Shown here piece by piece: positions 1 through 9,185 of a stretch of DNA of 41,713 nt. The stretch comes from Flavobacteriales bacterium (lineage in GTDB: Bacteria > Bacteroidota > Bacteroidia > Flavobacteriales_D > Sanyastnellaceae). The notes below the pieces were generated by a model. That model made no database searches. It was not told the origin of the DNA and saw only the letters and a program-made list of their open reading frames with translations. The stretch lies in contig JAIXWX010000026.1 in the NCBI GenBank assembly GCA_027491075.1, forward strand, positions 1 through 41,713, in the 5' to 3' direction. The position numbers and the translations under genes were made by a program. The number at the start of each line of letters is the position of its first letter. Position 1 is the first letter of the stretch.

Positions 1-1379
1 CCGATACAAAACTTCGAAAAGATAGAGTTCAGTAAATCGTCTGCGTTGATTTGCCCAGTGATATCGCTTAGATGAAAAAGCGTCTTTCGTATATCTACCG
101 CTAAAAAATCTCCCGTAACCTTACCTTCCAAACCATTAACAATATCGAATAAAGATGCCGAAGCTAAGCCGAGCGCTTCGTAATGGCGGAGATTGGTTAC
201 TATCGTTTCCCCATGATGCACTGTTCCAGATTGCACAGCAGATTGCAGTTTCTTTCTCAAAATTTCCAAACCCCTTCCATCCTTTGCGCTCATCAATACC
301 AATTCATAATTCTGCTGGAGAAGCTCTTGAATATCCCCGAGCGTTCGTTCGGTTTTATCCATTTTATTCGCAACAAGAATTAGAGTAGTCTCCTCTGATT
401 TCTGTTCTTCTACTTTTTTTATGAACGTTTGTACCTCCATGCCGTCATTGAAGTCAGCATCAAAAAGCACCAATATGATAGACGCTTCTTTCACTTTTGC
501 GATGCTGCGCTCTATTCCAAGTTTCTCAATAGTGTCATCCGTATCTCTTATCCCCGCAGTGTCGATGAATTTAAAACGAACACCGCCGAGCGTCATGCTG
601 TCCTCCACTGTATCTCTGGTTGTTCCTGCTATATCAGAAACTATAGCCCTTTCTTCATTCAACAAAGCATTCAGCAAGGTAGACTTCCCCATATTGGGCG
701 CGCCAACAATGGCCACGGGAACTCCATTTTTAAGCGCATTTCCCCATTTAAATGAAGCCCTAAGATGTTCGACTACATCCAATATTTCTTTGATCAATCG
801 TGTGAGTTCACCACGGTTGGCAAACTCCACATCCTCCTCGGCGAAATCCAACTCCAATTCGATCATCGATGCAAAATGAATTAGCTTATCCCGCAGGGCA
901 TTGATTTCCTTTGAAAATCCACCCCGCATTTGGTGAATTGCTTGCTTATGGGCTGCCGCAGACTCCGCTGCAATTAAATCTCCGACGGCTTCGGCCTGAC
1001 TAAGGTCCATTCTCCCGTTTAGATAAGCTCGCATTGTGAACTCACCGTTGGTAGCCATTCGTGCGCCCGAACGCAAGAGTAGTTCTAATAGTCTTTGCTG
1101 TATAAAGTGGGATCCATGGCAGGCAATTTCAACAGTATCTTCCCCCGTAAATGACTTGGGGCCTCTAAAAACGGTCAGCACCACCTCGTCTACCCGTTCA
1201 CCTTGGTCCATGATCCAACCGTGAATCGCCTTGTGGGATTCGGTATTTTGAATTTTTTTAGAAAAAATTTCTCCGACAATAGAAAGAGCGTCTTTCCCCG
1301 AAATACGGGCTACTGCAATACCTCCAATTCCTGGGGGTGTTGATAATGCGCAAATGGTTTCTCCTGAAATATGATTCAC
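1..1379 (-). CDS. mnmE: tRNA modification GTPase MnmE (TrmE), 3' end cut by window
   Basis: With MnmG, MnmE makes the cmnm5 modification at the U34 wobble position of certain tRNAs, using a tetrahydrofolate one-carbon unit. Reading the minus strand from position 1379 gives an N-terminal folate-binding region ([14 protein letters not shown]), a helical domain, an inserted G domain with P-loop GAPNMGKST and a DTAG switch, and the diagnostic C-terminus ending ...FSKFCIG. The window stops inside that FCIGK motif, so only the last residue or so and the stop are missing; about 460 residues fit the family. The start is a GTG preceded in frame by a TAA. A one-mismatch -7 box, GAACTTTG, lies 5 bases before it. 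The gene is divergent from sucD. Confidence 0.96.
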   Translation of the reverse strand, partial: MNHISGETICALSTPPGIGGIAVARISGKDALSIVGEIFSKKIQNTESHKAIHGWIMDQGERVDEVVLTVFRGPKSFTGEDTVEIACHGSHFIQQRLLELLLRSGARMATNGEFTMRAYLNGRMDLSQAEAVGDLIAAESAAAHKQAIHQMRGGFSKEINALRDKLIHFASMIELELDFAEEDVEFANRGELTRLIKEILDVVEHLRASFKWGNALKNGVPVAIVGAPNMGKSTLLNALLNEERAIVSDIAGTTRDTVEDSMTLGGVRFKFIDTAGIRDTDDTIEKLGIERSIAKVKEASIILVLFDADFNDGMEVQTFIKKVEEQKSEETTLILVANKMDKTERTLGDIQELLQQNYELVLMSAKDGRGLEILRKKLQSAVQSGTVHHGETIVTNLRHYEALGLASASLFDIVNGLEGKVTGDFLAVDIRKTLFHLSDITGQINADDLLNSIFSKFCI

Positions 1380-1395
1380 GGGGACAAAGTTCGCT

Positions 1396-1403
1396 TATTT
1401 TCG
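1396..1403 (+). promoter_or_regulatory. Candidate -7 box for sucD
   Basis: TATTTTCG, one mismatch from the Bacteroidota TAnnTTTG element, ends 19 bases before the sucD ATG. No TTG was found at the expected -33 spacing, so this is moderate evidence only. Confidence 0.4.
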
Positions 1404-1422
1404 CGGCAAAATATATAATTCC

Positions 1423-2292
1423 ATGGGCGTACTCGTAGGAAAAAATTCTAAAGTAATTGTGCAAGGCTTCACAGGAAGTGAGGGCACCTTTCACGCAGAG
1501 CAGATGATTGCATTCGGAACCAATGTGGTAGGCGGCGTAACTCCCGGCAAAGGCGGGCAAAAACATTTGGATCGCCCTGTATTCAATACAGTATCCGATG
1601 CTGTCAACACCACAGGAGCTGATGTGAGTATCATTTTCGTGCCGCCCGCTTTTGCAGGTGACGCAATCATGGAAGCGGCAGACGCAGGAATTAAAGTAAT
1701 AATTACAATAACAGAAGGTATTCCAGTTGCCGATATGCTCAAGGCAAAAGAGTACATCAAAGATAGAAACGTAAGATTAATTGGTCCTAATTGCCCTGGC
1801 GTTATTACTGCTGGAGAAGCAAAAGTTGGAATCATGCCTGGGTTCGTCTTCAAACCAGGTCCAGTAGGAATCGTTTCGAAGTCTGGTACGCTCACCTACG
1901 AAGCTGCAGACCAAGTGGCAAAGGCCGGTTTGGGCGTGACCACTGCCATTGGAATTGGTGGTGATCCCATCATCGGAACAACTACCTTGGAGGCCGTGCA
2001 ACTTTTGATGGCAGATCCAGCTACAAAAGCCATTGTAATGATCGGTGAAATTGGCGGAGAACTTGAGCCTAAGGCAGCGCGATGGATTAAAGAAAACGGA
2101 ACGAAGCCTGTAGTTGGCTTTATCGCAGGAGAAACCGCGCCCAAGGGCCGCACTATGGGTCATGCTGGAGCGATTGTTAGTGGAGAAAACGAGTCAGCAG
2201 CAGCCAAGAAAAAAATCATGCGTGAATGTGGAATTCATGTGGTAGACAGTCCTGCTGAGATTGGAGCAAAGGTCAAAGAAGTTTTAACATAA
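1423..2292 (+). CDS. sucD: Succinyl-CoA ligase (ADP/GDP-forming) alpha subunit
   Basis: Alpha subunit of the TCA-cycle enzyme that converts succinyl-CoA to succinate with substrate-level phosphorylation. The 289 residues match the usual length. An N-terminal CoA-binding Rossmann domain carries [11 protein letters not shown]. The middle has the GPNCPGVI and SKSGTLTYE segments. The phospho-histidine lies in [10 protein letters not shown] at about His247, equivalent to His246 of the E. coli enzyme. The ATG at 1423 gives the canonical N-terminus. The beta subunit gene (sucC) is not next to it; unlinked sucC and sucD is common in Bacteroidota. It stands alone between divergent mnmE and the downstream lipoprotein gene. 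Confidence 0.97.
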   Translation: MGVLVGKNSKVIVQGFTGSEGTFHAEQMIAFGTNVVGGVTPGKGGQKHLDRPVFNTVSDAVNTTGADVSIIFVPPAFAGDAIMEAADAGIKVIITITEGIPVADMLKAKEYIKDRNVRLIGPNCPGVITAGEAKVGIMPGFVFKPGPVGIVSKSGTLTYEAADQVAKAGLGVTTAIGIGGDPIIGTTTLEAVQLLMADPATKAIVMIGEIGGELEPKAARWIKENGTKPVVGFIAGETAPKGRTMGHAGAIVSGENESAAAKKKIMRECGIHVVDSPAEIGAKVKEVLT

Positions 2293-2311
2293 CATAATTT
2301 CGAGGAGAATA

Positions 2312-3805
2312 TTGAAGATTCTAAATCCTTTACCACTTGTTACTCTCATTTTACTAAAATTCTTTCTTTTTGTATCATGCAGATCTCAAGAAACGCACCC
2401 GCAAGGATTTGCGCGGATAAAGGATGGAAAGATCTCAGTAAATGATACTGTATTTCATGTCGTAGCCATTAATTACAGAATAAATCTTCGACAAGATTCT
2501 GCAGGCAACTACTTCCCAAACAGAGGACTAGGATATGAGCCTAATAGCAAATTCTCCTATCGGAATCCCCAAGATTGCCTCAATGAAATACGCAAAGATT
2601 TCTTGCTTTGTAAGGAGATGGGATACAACACTGTTAGAGTGGTAGGAATTGGTGAAGCGAATATCCTAAATCAAAAAAGCCCCAATCCTAAGGTCTATTA
2701 CGCCGCGTTTGTTACTGAGAATTATCTCCAAGAAGTTGATTTCAGAAACGCCCAGCAATGGAACAACTTTCAATCTGCGATTTCACAAGTCCTTGATATT
2801 GCATCTGAAATCGGTGTAAAAATTATTTTCACAACCAAACTTCTTCCCAACATTCCAATTCTGGATGAAATGTTGGAAAGCACGGTGAAGTATCACAAGG
2901 GTAGAAATGAAATTCTTGCCTATGATTTTTTAAACGAGCCACTCTACTTTGACTCTGTGGAACATTCAAAAAAAGAAATTTATTTGGCAACCCGCAACTG
3001 GAATAGAATTGTCAAAAACAACTCACCACATTTAACAACCATAGGGCTAGCTTGCCAGAGGGAGCTTTTCGTCTGGGATCCGAATGTAGTCGACGTCGAT
3101 TTTATATCTTTTCATCCCTACGAATATGAAAAAAATCAAGTCAATAGTGAGATATATTGGTACAGTAAATTCGTGAATAAACCATGGATATTAGGTGAAA
3201 CTGGGATTCCTGCTGATAACGACAGCATTCCTTACAGCGCTCAGGTCGACTTCGCGAAAAAAACACTGTATCAAGAAATGAATTGTAACGGGAATGGCTA
3301 TAGTTGGTGGCAATACAAAGACGTCCTCTGGGATAACAACTTTCATCAAGCTTATTTAGGTGTAGTGAATCATAAGGATAGCACCCTGCTAAGCAACGGA
3401 GAGTACGTCCACGGCACTCCAAAAGACCTTGGAAAAAACCTACCCTTTCTTTTGACGAGTTATCAAAAATCTACTTGTCAATGCCCCGATAATTATTACA
3501 ATTTTAGCGAGAATACATATTTCTCCATAAAAGGAAAGGTAGTAAATGAAGACGGAAAACCAATCGAGGGTGCTGGAATCTTAGCGTGGGATGAATATTG
3601 GGTGAATCACTATTTCACCACGACAAGAGCAGACGGAACTTTCGAATTGTTTAGCGACTATAAGTTTTATCATTGGATGGTAAGTGCCCTCGAACACGAC
3701 AAGGTCTATTTACATTTCAACCCAAATAATGCTGTACTCATTGAGAATACGCTGACGCTGGAAATGGGCGAAATGAAGTTAAAGGAAGTAGATCTGGGTG
3801 ACTAA
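2312..3805 (+). CDS. Lipoprotein with GH5-like glycosidase domain and regulatory-like beta-sandwich
   Basis: Predicted envelope lipoprotein: a hydrophobic leader ends in LFVSC with the lipidated Cys at about residue 23. Residues ~30-390 resemble the cellulase/mannanase (GH5, clan GH-A) barrel. The pattern NEP (acid/base Glu about 209) at the end of a strand and GETG (nucleophile Glu about 296) is the expected GH-A pair. Residues ~404-497 look like a carboxypeptidase-regulatory-like domain (GKVVNEDGKPIEGAGI...RADGTFEL). The start is a TTG with a good GAGGAGA ribosome site 5-6 bases upstream; no better ATG precedes the signal peptide. Substrate is unknown. It has no SusCD partner nearby, so it is not in a typical utilisation locus. 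Its stop shares CTAA with the convergent kinase gene. Confidence 0.75.
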   Translation: MKILNPLPLVTLILLKFFLFVSCRSQETHPQGFARIKDGKISVNDTVFHVVAINYRINLRQDSAGNYFPNRGLGYEPNSKFSYRNPQDCLNEIRKDFLLCKEMGYNTVRVVGIGEANILNQKSPNPKVYYAAFVTENYLQEVDFRNAQQWNNFQSAISQVLDIASEIGVKIIFTTKLLPNIPILDEMLESTVKYHKGRNEILAYDFLNEPLYFDSVEHSKKEIYLATRNWNRIVKNNSPHLTTIGLACQRELFVWDPNVVDVDFISFHPYEYEKNQVNSEIYWYSKFVNKPWILGETGIPADNDSIPYSAQVDFAKKTLYQEMNCNGNGYSWWQYKDVLWDNNFHQAYLGVVNHKDSTLLSNGEYVHGTPKDLGKNLPFLLTSYQKSTCQCPDNYYNFSENTYFSIKGKVVNEDGKPIEGAGILAWDEYWVNHYFTTTRADGTFELFSDYKFYHWMVSALEHDKVYLHFNPNNAVLIENTLTLEMGEMKLKEVDLGD

Positions 3806-4455
3806 CCTAATTCCCCGCTCTGCAACGAAAAACGACTGATCCCCGTAGGAAAATCCGTGTGTAGTATTTCACTCAACCTGCTATAGGCATTTTGATTTTC
3901 TAAAAAATCTAAGTCGCTACAATCCACTATTACCGCGCGCAATCGGGGATGTTGTCGAATAAATTCCATATAATTCTGCTGAATACTATCGAGATAGGCG
4001 GCCTCAATTTTTTGCTCGTACTCCCTTCCTCTTTTCGCAATATTCTTTAACAAACTCGCTGTATCGCGATAGAGATAAATGAGCAAATCCGGCTCAGGAA
4101 TGGCTGTTTGAACTATATCAAACATGCGCAAGAATAAATCGTATTCATCTTTACTGAGATTATTGCGAGCAAACACCTGACATTTGCTAATAATGTAGTC
4201 ACTCACTACGGTAGGACGAAAAAGATCACCAACTATAATTTCTTTCTTTAGTTGTGAGAATCTTTCGGAAAGGAAACTCAACTCAAGAGGAAAGGCATAC
4301 CGCTCTGGATTTTCATAGAACTTTGGTAAGAAGGGATTATCTGCAAACTCCTCCAACACCAGTTTCGCTCCCAAGTCGTGGGCCCATTTCGAGGCCAAAG
4401 ATGTTTTTCCAGCACCGATACAGCCTTCGATGGCAATAAAATTATACCGATGCAT
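3802..4455 (-). CDS. Deoxynucleoside kinase (dGK/dAK family)
   Basis: Salvage kinase phosphorylating deoxynucleosides with ATP. The 217 residues start with a P-loop GCIGAGKTS (residues 11-19), followed by the family pattern EEFADNPFLPKFY, then LSFLSERF and the YLYRDT/RGREYE region expected for the DRS-like and lid segments. The usual length is 200-220 residues. It overlaps the 3' end of folK by 14 bases on the same strand, which implies translational coupling; a folK-dNK pair is a familiar Bacteroidota arrangement. Which deoxynucleoside is preferred cannot be told from sequence. Confidence 0.9.
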   Translation of the reverse strand: MHRYNFIAIEGCIGAGKTSLASKWAHDLGAKLVLEEFADNPFLPKFYENPERYAFPLELSFLSERFSQLKKEIIVGDLFRPTVVSDYIISKCQVFARNNLSKDEYDLFLRMFDIVQTAIPEPDLLIYLYRDTASLLKNIAKRGREYEQKIEAAYLDSIQQNYMEFIRQHPRLRAVIVDCSDLDFLENQNAYSRLSEILHTDFPTGISRFSLQSGELG

Positions 4456-4939
4456 AGAAGGTCACTTTTGATTCATCCTGACACGCCCCTAACAGCTCGG
4501 ATATCTTCCTCTTTGACACTGGATGAACAAAATCAGGAGCCAACTCATTCATTGGTAAAAGAACAAATCTTCTGCCCTCCAAACGCGGATGGGGAATTGC
4601 AAGCTCTTCCAACTCAATAACCTCGTCGTTCCAAAACAAGACATCTACATCCATTTCACGAGACAAGTATTGACCTGGTTTTCGTTCCCTTCCATAATAC
4701 TCTTCCAATTCCTTTATTTCCTCCAGAAGTTGCAGTGGCGTAAGTTCGGTTTGAATACGCACAATTTGATTTAAAAAATTATCTGTTGACTGCATTCCCC
4801 ATGGAACGGATTCATATATCGAAGACGTTGCTTCAATTTCACCCATATTGAAAGTAATGAAGTCAAGAGTTTCTTCCAAGTTGGCCAATCTATCTCCTAA
4901 ATTGCCTCCAATACATAAATAAACCGTGTGCATTTCCAT
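4442..4939 (-). CDS. folK: 2-amino-4-hydroxy-6-hydroxymethyldihydropteridine pyrophosphokinase (HPPK)
   Basis: Transfers pyrophosphate from ATP to 6-hydroxymethyl-dihydropterin in folate synthesis. Seen: YLCIGGNLGDR at the N-terminus, the loop ESVPWGM, FLNQIVRIQT, and the catalytic/Mg region REMDVDVLFW then IPHPRLEGRRFVLLPMNELAPDF. These make a full HPPK. The reading frame is open upstream to 4981, but a -7-like box TATTTTCG ends 6 bases before the ATG at 4939, so upstream codons are probably untranscribed. A second ATG at 4933 is also possible (ATG GAA ATG). It is first in an operon with the deoxynucleoside kinase and divergent from sppA. Confidence 0.93.
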   Translation of the reverse strand: MEMHTVYLCIGGNLGDRLANLEETLDFITFNMGEIEATSSIYESVPWGMQSTDNFLNQIVRIQTELTPLQLLEEIKELEEYYGRERKPGQYLSREMDVDVLFWNDEVIELEELAIPHPRLEGRRFVLLPMNELAPDFVHPVSKRKISELLGACQDESKVTFYASV

Positions 4940-4945
4940 TCGCCA

Positions 4946-4953
4946 CGAAAATA
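4946..4953 (-). promoter_or_regulatory. Candidate -7 box for folK operon
   Basis: TATTTTCG on the minus strand, one mismatch to TAnnTTTG. It sits six bases before the chosen folK ATG, so the message would be leaderless or nearly so. It also decides against the longer reading frame. Confidence 0.45.
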
Positions 4954-5018
4954 CACCTATTACCCCGTCTATGAAAACCACCTATGTAATTGGCTTTTCA
5001 ATAACCCTAAAATGGAAC

Positions 5019-5026
5019 TAAATTCG
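5019..5026 (+). promoter_or_regulatory. Candidate -7 box for sppA
   Basis: TAAATTCG, one mismatch to TAnnTTTG, 25 bases before the sppA ATG in the folK-sppA divergent gap. No convincing -33 element was seen. Confidence 0.35.
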
Positions 5027-5051
5027 TCACACAATTTAAAATAGTGTCATC

Positions 5052-6824
5052 ATGAATTTTTTAAAGAATGTTTTAGCCAGTGCGATAGGAACATTCCTCG
5101 CATTTGCAATCGTGGTCGTTGTGTTGATAGTCATGATCTTCGGGGCTATTGCTTCCGGATCAAGCGGCAACAAAGTGGCTGAAGTAAAAGAAAATTCAGT
5201 TTTGCATATCAAATTGGATAAGCCAATTGTTGAAAGGGCGGGCGAAGAAAATGTAAAATTCAATCCTGCTACTTTTCAATCCACTTCTTCTATCGGGTTG
5301 AATCACTTTATCAATGACTTACAGCGCGCAAAGAATGACGATAAAATCAAAGGAATTTTCCTAGAGGTAGAAAGTGCTGCCGCTATGCCAAGCACTCTAT
5401 CTGACATGCGGAGGGCTCTTCTCGATTTTAAATCTTCTGGAAAATGGATTATTGCATACAGCGAAAACTACAGTCAGTCTGGCTACTATTTAGCCTCTGC
5501 AGCGGATGAGCTTTTTATGTACCCTACAGGTACCTTTGATTGGAGAGGTTTGGCTTCTGAACTCATGTTTTTCAAAGGAATGCTCGATAAACTAGAGATA
5601 GAAGCACAAGTAATTAGAGGCCCAAACAATAAGTTTAAAAGCGCTGTAGAGCCCTTTATGTATGATAAAATGAGCGATGCGAATCGTCAGCAAATCTCCA
5701 CTTACATTGGAGATATTTGGAACATCATGGTTCAAGACATCTCCGCATCCCGAGGTGTTGCTGCTGAAAAGTTGCAATCAATGGCTGATTCACTTAGCAC
5801 TAGAAGCAACCAAAACGTAATAGAAAACGGATTGATTTCAGGATTGGCCTATAGAGATGAGGTCATGAAAAACATTAAAACCCGTCTAGGAACTCCCGAT
5901 GCCGCTGATAAGGAAGTTAAAATGGTTTCATTAAGCAAGTATCACGAACCCAAGGATACTAAAGAAGGCGACAAGGTGGCGGTTGTTTATGCTGTTGGTG
6001 ATATCATGTCTGGAGAGGGGGATGACGAAACCATCGGCAGTGATCGCATTGCCAAAGCGCTTAAAGATGCGCGAGAAGATAAAGACGTAAAGGCCATCGT
6101 GCTTAGAGTGAATTCACCTGGAGGAAGTGCACTTGCATCTGATGTGATTTGGAGAGAAACCGAACTGATCAAAGCCAGCGGAAAACCATTTATAGTAAGC
6201 ATGGGAGACGTAGCAGCTTCTGGTGGTTATTACATTGCGTGTAGCGCCAATAAAATTTACGCCAATGCAAACACAATTACGGGTTCTATTGGCGTCTTTG
6301 GAGTGATCCCCAACATGCAGAAGTTCTTCAATAATAAAATCGGATTGACCTTCGACACCTACAAAACCAACGCGCACGCGGATATGATATCTGTAACCAA
6401 ACCTTTAGATGAGTTCGAAATGAAAGCCATGCAGGACATGATCAGTGATATCTACGACGACTTCACGCTGAAAGTAGCACAGGGCAGAGGCAAAACACAA
6501 GCGGAAATTGACAGTATTGGACAAGGACGCGTATGGAGCGGTGAAGACGCGAAACAAATCGGACTAGTTGATGAAATCGGAAACTTAGAGGACGCAGTCA
6601 AAGCAGCGGCTACATTAGCAGGTTTGAGTGATTACGCAACCAAGGATTTCCCAAAGATGGTAGACCCTTTTGAAGCCTTTATAAAAGAACTAACCGGTGA
6701 GCAAGAAGAAGCAGTAGCAAAAACCATATTGGGAGAGCATTTCAGATTTTACAAAGAGATAAAAAGAATGGAGAATATGAAGGGCCCACAAGCGCGCCTG
6801 CCGTATTTACTTGAGATAAAATAA
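5052..6824 (+). CDS. sppA: Signal peptide peptidase SppA, 67 kDa type
   Basis: Membrane-anchored serine protease that degrades signal peptides left after secretion. One N-terminal membrane segment (residues ~10-35) is followed by two tandem S49 domains; 590 residues is the long-form length. The catalytic Lys is in FKSAVEPF (about Lys196). The nucleophile is in GDVAASGGYY (about Ser390) in the second domain, matching the Lys209/Ser409 dyad of E. coli SppA. GSIGVFG follows as expected. The gene is divergent from folK. Its stop overlaps the next start (TAATG), so the SpoU methylase is co-translated. Confidence 0.96.
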   Translation: MNFLKNVLASAIGTFLAFAIVVVVLIVMIFGAIASGSSGNKVAEVKENSVLHIKLDKPIVERAGEENVKFNPATFQSTSSIGLNHFINDLQRAKNDDKIKGIFLEVESAAAMPSTLSDMRRALLDFKSSGKWIIAYSENYSQSGYYLASAADELFMYPTGTFDWRGLASELMFFKGMLDKLEIEAQVIRGPNNKFKSAVEPFMYDKMSDANRQQISTYIGDIWNIMVQDISASRGVAAEKLQSMADSLSTRSNQNVIENGLISGLAYRDEVMKNIKTRLGTPDAADKEVKMVSLSKYHEPKDTKEGDKVAVVYAVGDIMSGEGDDETIGSDRIAKALKDAREDKDVKAIVLRVNSPGGSALASDVIWRETELIKASGKPFIVSMGDVAASGGYYIACSANKIYANANTITGSIGVFGVIPNMQKFFNNKIGLTFDTYKTNAHADMISVTKPLDEFEMKAMQDMISDIYDDFTLKVAQGRGKTQAEIDSIGQGRVWSGEDAKQIGLVDEIGNLEDAVKAAATLAGLSDYATKDFPKMVDPFEAFIKELTGEQEEAVAKTILGEHFRFYKEIKRMENMKGPQARLPYLLEIK

Positions 6825-7369
6825 TGTTTGAAAAGAAATCTATGGATCTCCTCGGCCGAATGTCGGCCGAGGATTTCAAAAAGTCGGATAAGATTCCAGT
6901 GCTACTAATATTGGAGAATATCCGAAGTGGTTTAAACGTAGGAAGTTTATTTAGAACAGCGGATGCCTTTCGTTTGAAAGGCATTTTCTGTGTGGGCTAT
7001 ACTCCCACTCCGCCCCATCGAGAGGTTCTTAAATCTGCATTGGGAGCTACAGATACAGTAGAATGGGAACACGCAACGGATTCAATTCAACTAATAGAGC
7101 GTTTAAAATCTCAAGGCTTTCGATGTTTTGCCATTGAGCAAACAGAAAAGAGTATTCCTCTCAATGAATTTGAAGTACCCAATTATCCTACGGCCTACAT
7201 TCTTGGCAATGAGGTTCACGGAGTTGAACAGCAAACTATCAATGCTTGCGATGGGGTTATTGAAATTGCGCAGCACGGTACTAAACACAGCTTGAATGTG
7301 GCAGTTTGTGGAGGTATTGTCTTGTACTCTGTCTTTAATTCAATTGCTCAAAAAAATCAAAAAGACTAA
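6824..7369 (+). CDS. SpoU/TrmH-family RNA 2'-O-methyltransferase
   Basis: SPOUT-fold enzyme expected to 2'-O-methylate a tRNA or rRNA ribose using S-adenosylmethionine. The three family motifs are present: motif 1 as NIRSGLNVGSLFRTADAF, motif 2 as YILGNEVHGV, and motif 3 as IEIAQHGTKHSLNVAVCGGI. At 181 residues it is a compact single-domain member without the L30e-like RNA-binding extension, so the target RNA cannot be assigned. It begins inside the stop of sppA (one-base overlap), a coupled pair. Its stop shares CTAA with the convergent transporter. Confidence 0.88.
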   Translation: MFEKKSMDLLGRMSAEDFKKSDKIPVLLILENIRSGLNVGSLFRTADAFRLKGIFCVGYTPTPPHREVLKSALGATDTVEWEHATDSIQLIERLKSQGFRCFAIEQTEKSIPLNEFEVPNYPTAYILGNEVHGVEQQTINACDGVIEIAQHGTKHSLNVAVCGGIVLYSVFNSIAQKNQKD

Positions 7370-8577
7370 TCTGCGGATCTTACCATTGCCCTCTCCAACC
7401 ATTTAATACCAATCATAGTGGTCAAGGCAAAAAGTGCCAGAGTAATCCAAAGAGTGCGATAACCATAGTGCTCCATCAAGAAAGTAGCAATCATCGGTGT
7501 TAGGATTTGCGCGCTGCTCCATGACATAATATACAAAGAGGAATACTCACCTCTTTTCCCATTCAAAGCCCTGTTGTTCATGAACGTATTCATAAATGGC
7601 ATGGCCAACATCTCAGAGAAGGATATCACTACAATCAGCGTAAAAATCCACCAAAATCCCCCAACGAAAAGCAGAGCGAGATAGGATATCATTAATAGAG
7701 CCGCGCCTAAAAAAATGAAGTTATACAAAGAAGTGGCTTTCTCGTATTTATAAATCAAATACATTTCAAACAAGGCCACCACCAGTCCATTGCTCCCCAT
7801 CAACAAACCAATTTCCCCCTCTGAAAAATGCTCTACCTCTTTAAAATAGATAGGCATGGTAGAAAAAAATTGGAAAAAAGAAATAGCATATACGGCACTC
7901 AATGGGAGAAAAAGTAAAAACCATTTATCCCTGTATGGAGAAAGCACAACCGAATTTTCATTCGGTCGGGCATCTTGTTGTGCTTGTTGTGCATCTTTTT
8001 TTCTAACAAAAACCAAAAGAATAACAGCCGCTGTAAGACAAGTAATTCCATCCGCCCAGAAAATGTATTGATAATTGTATGCAGCCAAAAGTCCTCCAAT
8101 TGCAGGCCCAACACTAAATCCCAAGTTTATTGCCAGTCGATTCAATGTTACAGCCCGGGTGTAAATTTCCGGAGAGCTATAAAATGAAATCGCTGCCATA
8201 TTCGCTGGTCGAAACGCCTCCCCTATGGCGCTCAAGCAAAACATTGCAAGTCCAAGGATCTTCGCGTCTCTGATAAAACTAACTGCAAAAAACAACAGTG
8301 ATCCAAGTATCAAGCTCCACAACATCACAGGATAATATCCAATCCTATCTACGAGCTTTCCTCCAATGAATACTCCAGTCAGGGTTCCTGCACCAAAACA
8401 GGCCATAATTAATCCGACGTCTTCTAGTCCTAAACCAATAAAATCTTTGAGGTAAACAGAAAGAAAAAAAATCACCATTGTCCCACTTCGATTGATGAGT
8501 TGGGCCAATGATAAAAGCCAGACCTCTACGGGAATCCCTTGAAAAACGACCTTAGAAGCTTGAATAAGTTTTGTCAT
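7366..8577 (-). CDS. MFS transporter (DHA1/MdtH-like)
   Basis: Twelve-helix major facilitator protein, 403 residues. Hydrophobic segments run throughout. The loop between helices 2 and 3 reads GGKLVDRIGYYPV, the MFS motif A region, and helix 5 has GFSVGPAIGGLLA, an antiporter-type motif C pattern common in drug/H+ exporters. A basic cytoplasmic loop (RKKDAQQAQQ) separates the two halves. It lies 11 bases after folE on the same strand, so it is probably the third gene of the PTPS-folE operon. Transport of a pterin or an unrelated solute are both possible; the substrate is unknown. Confidence 0.85.
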   Translation of the reverse strand: MTKLIQASKVVFQGIPVEVWLLSLAQLINRSGTMVIFFLSVYLKDFIGLGLEDVGLIMACFGAGTLTGVFIGGKLVDRIGYYPVMLWSLILGSLLFFAVSFIRDAKILGLAMFCLSAIGEAFRPANMAAISFYSSPEIYTRAVTLNRLAINLGFSVGPAIGGLLAAYNYQYIFWADGITCLTAAVILLVFVRKKDAQQAQQDARPNENSVVLSPYRDKWFLLFLPLSAVYAISFFQFFSTMPIYFKEVEHFSEGEIGLLMGSNGLVVALFEMYLIYKYEKATSLYNFIFLGAALLMISYLALLFVGGFWWIFTLIVVISFSEMLAMPFMNTFMNNRALNGKRGEYSSLYIMSWSSAQILTPMIATFLMEHYGYRTLWITLALFALTTMIGIKWLERAMVRSAD

Positions 8578-8588
8578 TCACGACAAAA

Positions 8589-9179
8589 TTAACTCAATCT
8601 TGCTCCAATCAAGTCAATGAATTCCTTTCGTGTCTTGTCGTGATGAAGAAATTCACCACTGAAAGCGCTTGTAGTGGTGTGAGAGTTTTGTTTGGATACA
8701 CCTCTCATCTGCATGCACAAGTGCTTGCATTCAATTACAACCGCAACACCTGCCGGCTCAAGTGTCTTTTGAATACAGTCTCTAATTTCGATAGTCAGTC
8801 GCTCTTGTACTTGCAACCGTCGCGCAAAAACATCCACAATCCTAGGAATCTTGCTTAACCCAACTATTTTTCCATTAGGAATGTAAGCCACATGCGCCTT
8901 GCCGAAGAAAGGAAGTAAATGATGCTCACAAAGAGAATACACTTCAATATCCTTTACCACCACCATTTCGCTGTAATCTTCATCGAAAATCGCACTCTGC
9001 AATACCTCTTCTGCATTCTGTCGATAGCCCTGAGTGAGAAAATCATACGCCTTCGCCACTCTTTCCGGGGTCTTTAATAGTCCTTGACGCGATGGATCTT
9101 CCCCTATTTGGGTTAGGATTTCCGTAACCGCCTGCGCTATCTTGACTTGAGAAGGACTCAGATTACTTTCTTCACTCAT
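8589..9179 (-). CDS. folE: GTP cyclohydrolase I
   Basis: Converts GTP to 7,8-dihydroneopterin triphosphate, the first step of folate, tetrahydrobiopterin and queuosine routes. Length is 196 residues. Zinc ligands are visible: Cys84 and His87 in SLCEHH, and Cys155 in [10 protein letters not shown]. Also present are the substrate motif [23 protein letters not shown] and the C-terminal TTTSAFSG. It is encoded 6 bases after the PTPS gene on the same strand, which ties this copy to pterin synthesis rather than to folate alone. Confidence 0.96.
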   Translation of the reverse strand: MSEESNLSPSQVKIAQAVTEILTQIGEDPSRQGLLKTPERVAKAYDFLTQGYRQNAEEVLQSAIFDEDYSEMVVVKDIEVYSLCEHHLLPFFGKAHVAYIPNGKIVGLSKIPRIVDVFARRLQVQERLTIEIRDCIQKTLEPAGVAVVIECKHLCMQMRGVSKQNSHTTTSAFSGEFLHHDKTRKEFIDLIGARLS

Positions 9180-9185
9180 GGTTTA

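Noticed and set aside
421-879. Plus-strand open frames of 152 and 108 codons
   Set aside because: They are antisense to mnmE, whose minus-strand translation shows full GTPase motifs; the plus frames show no domain.
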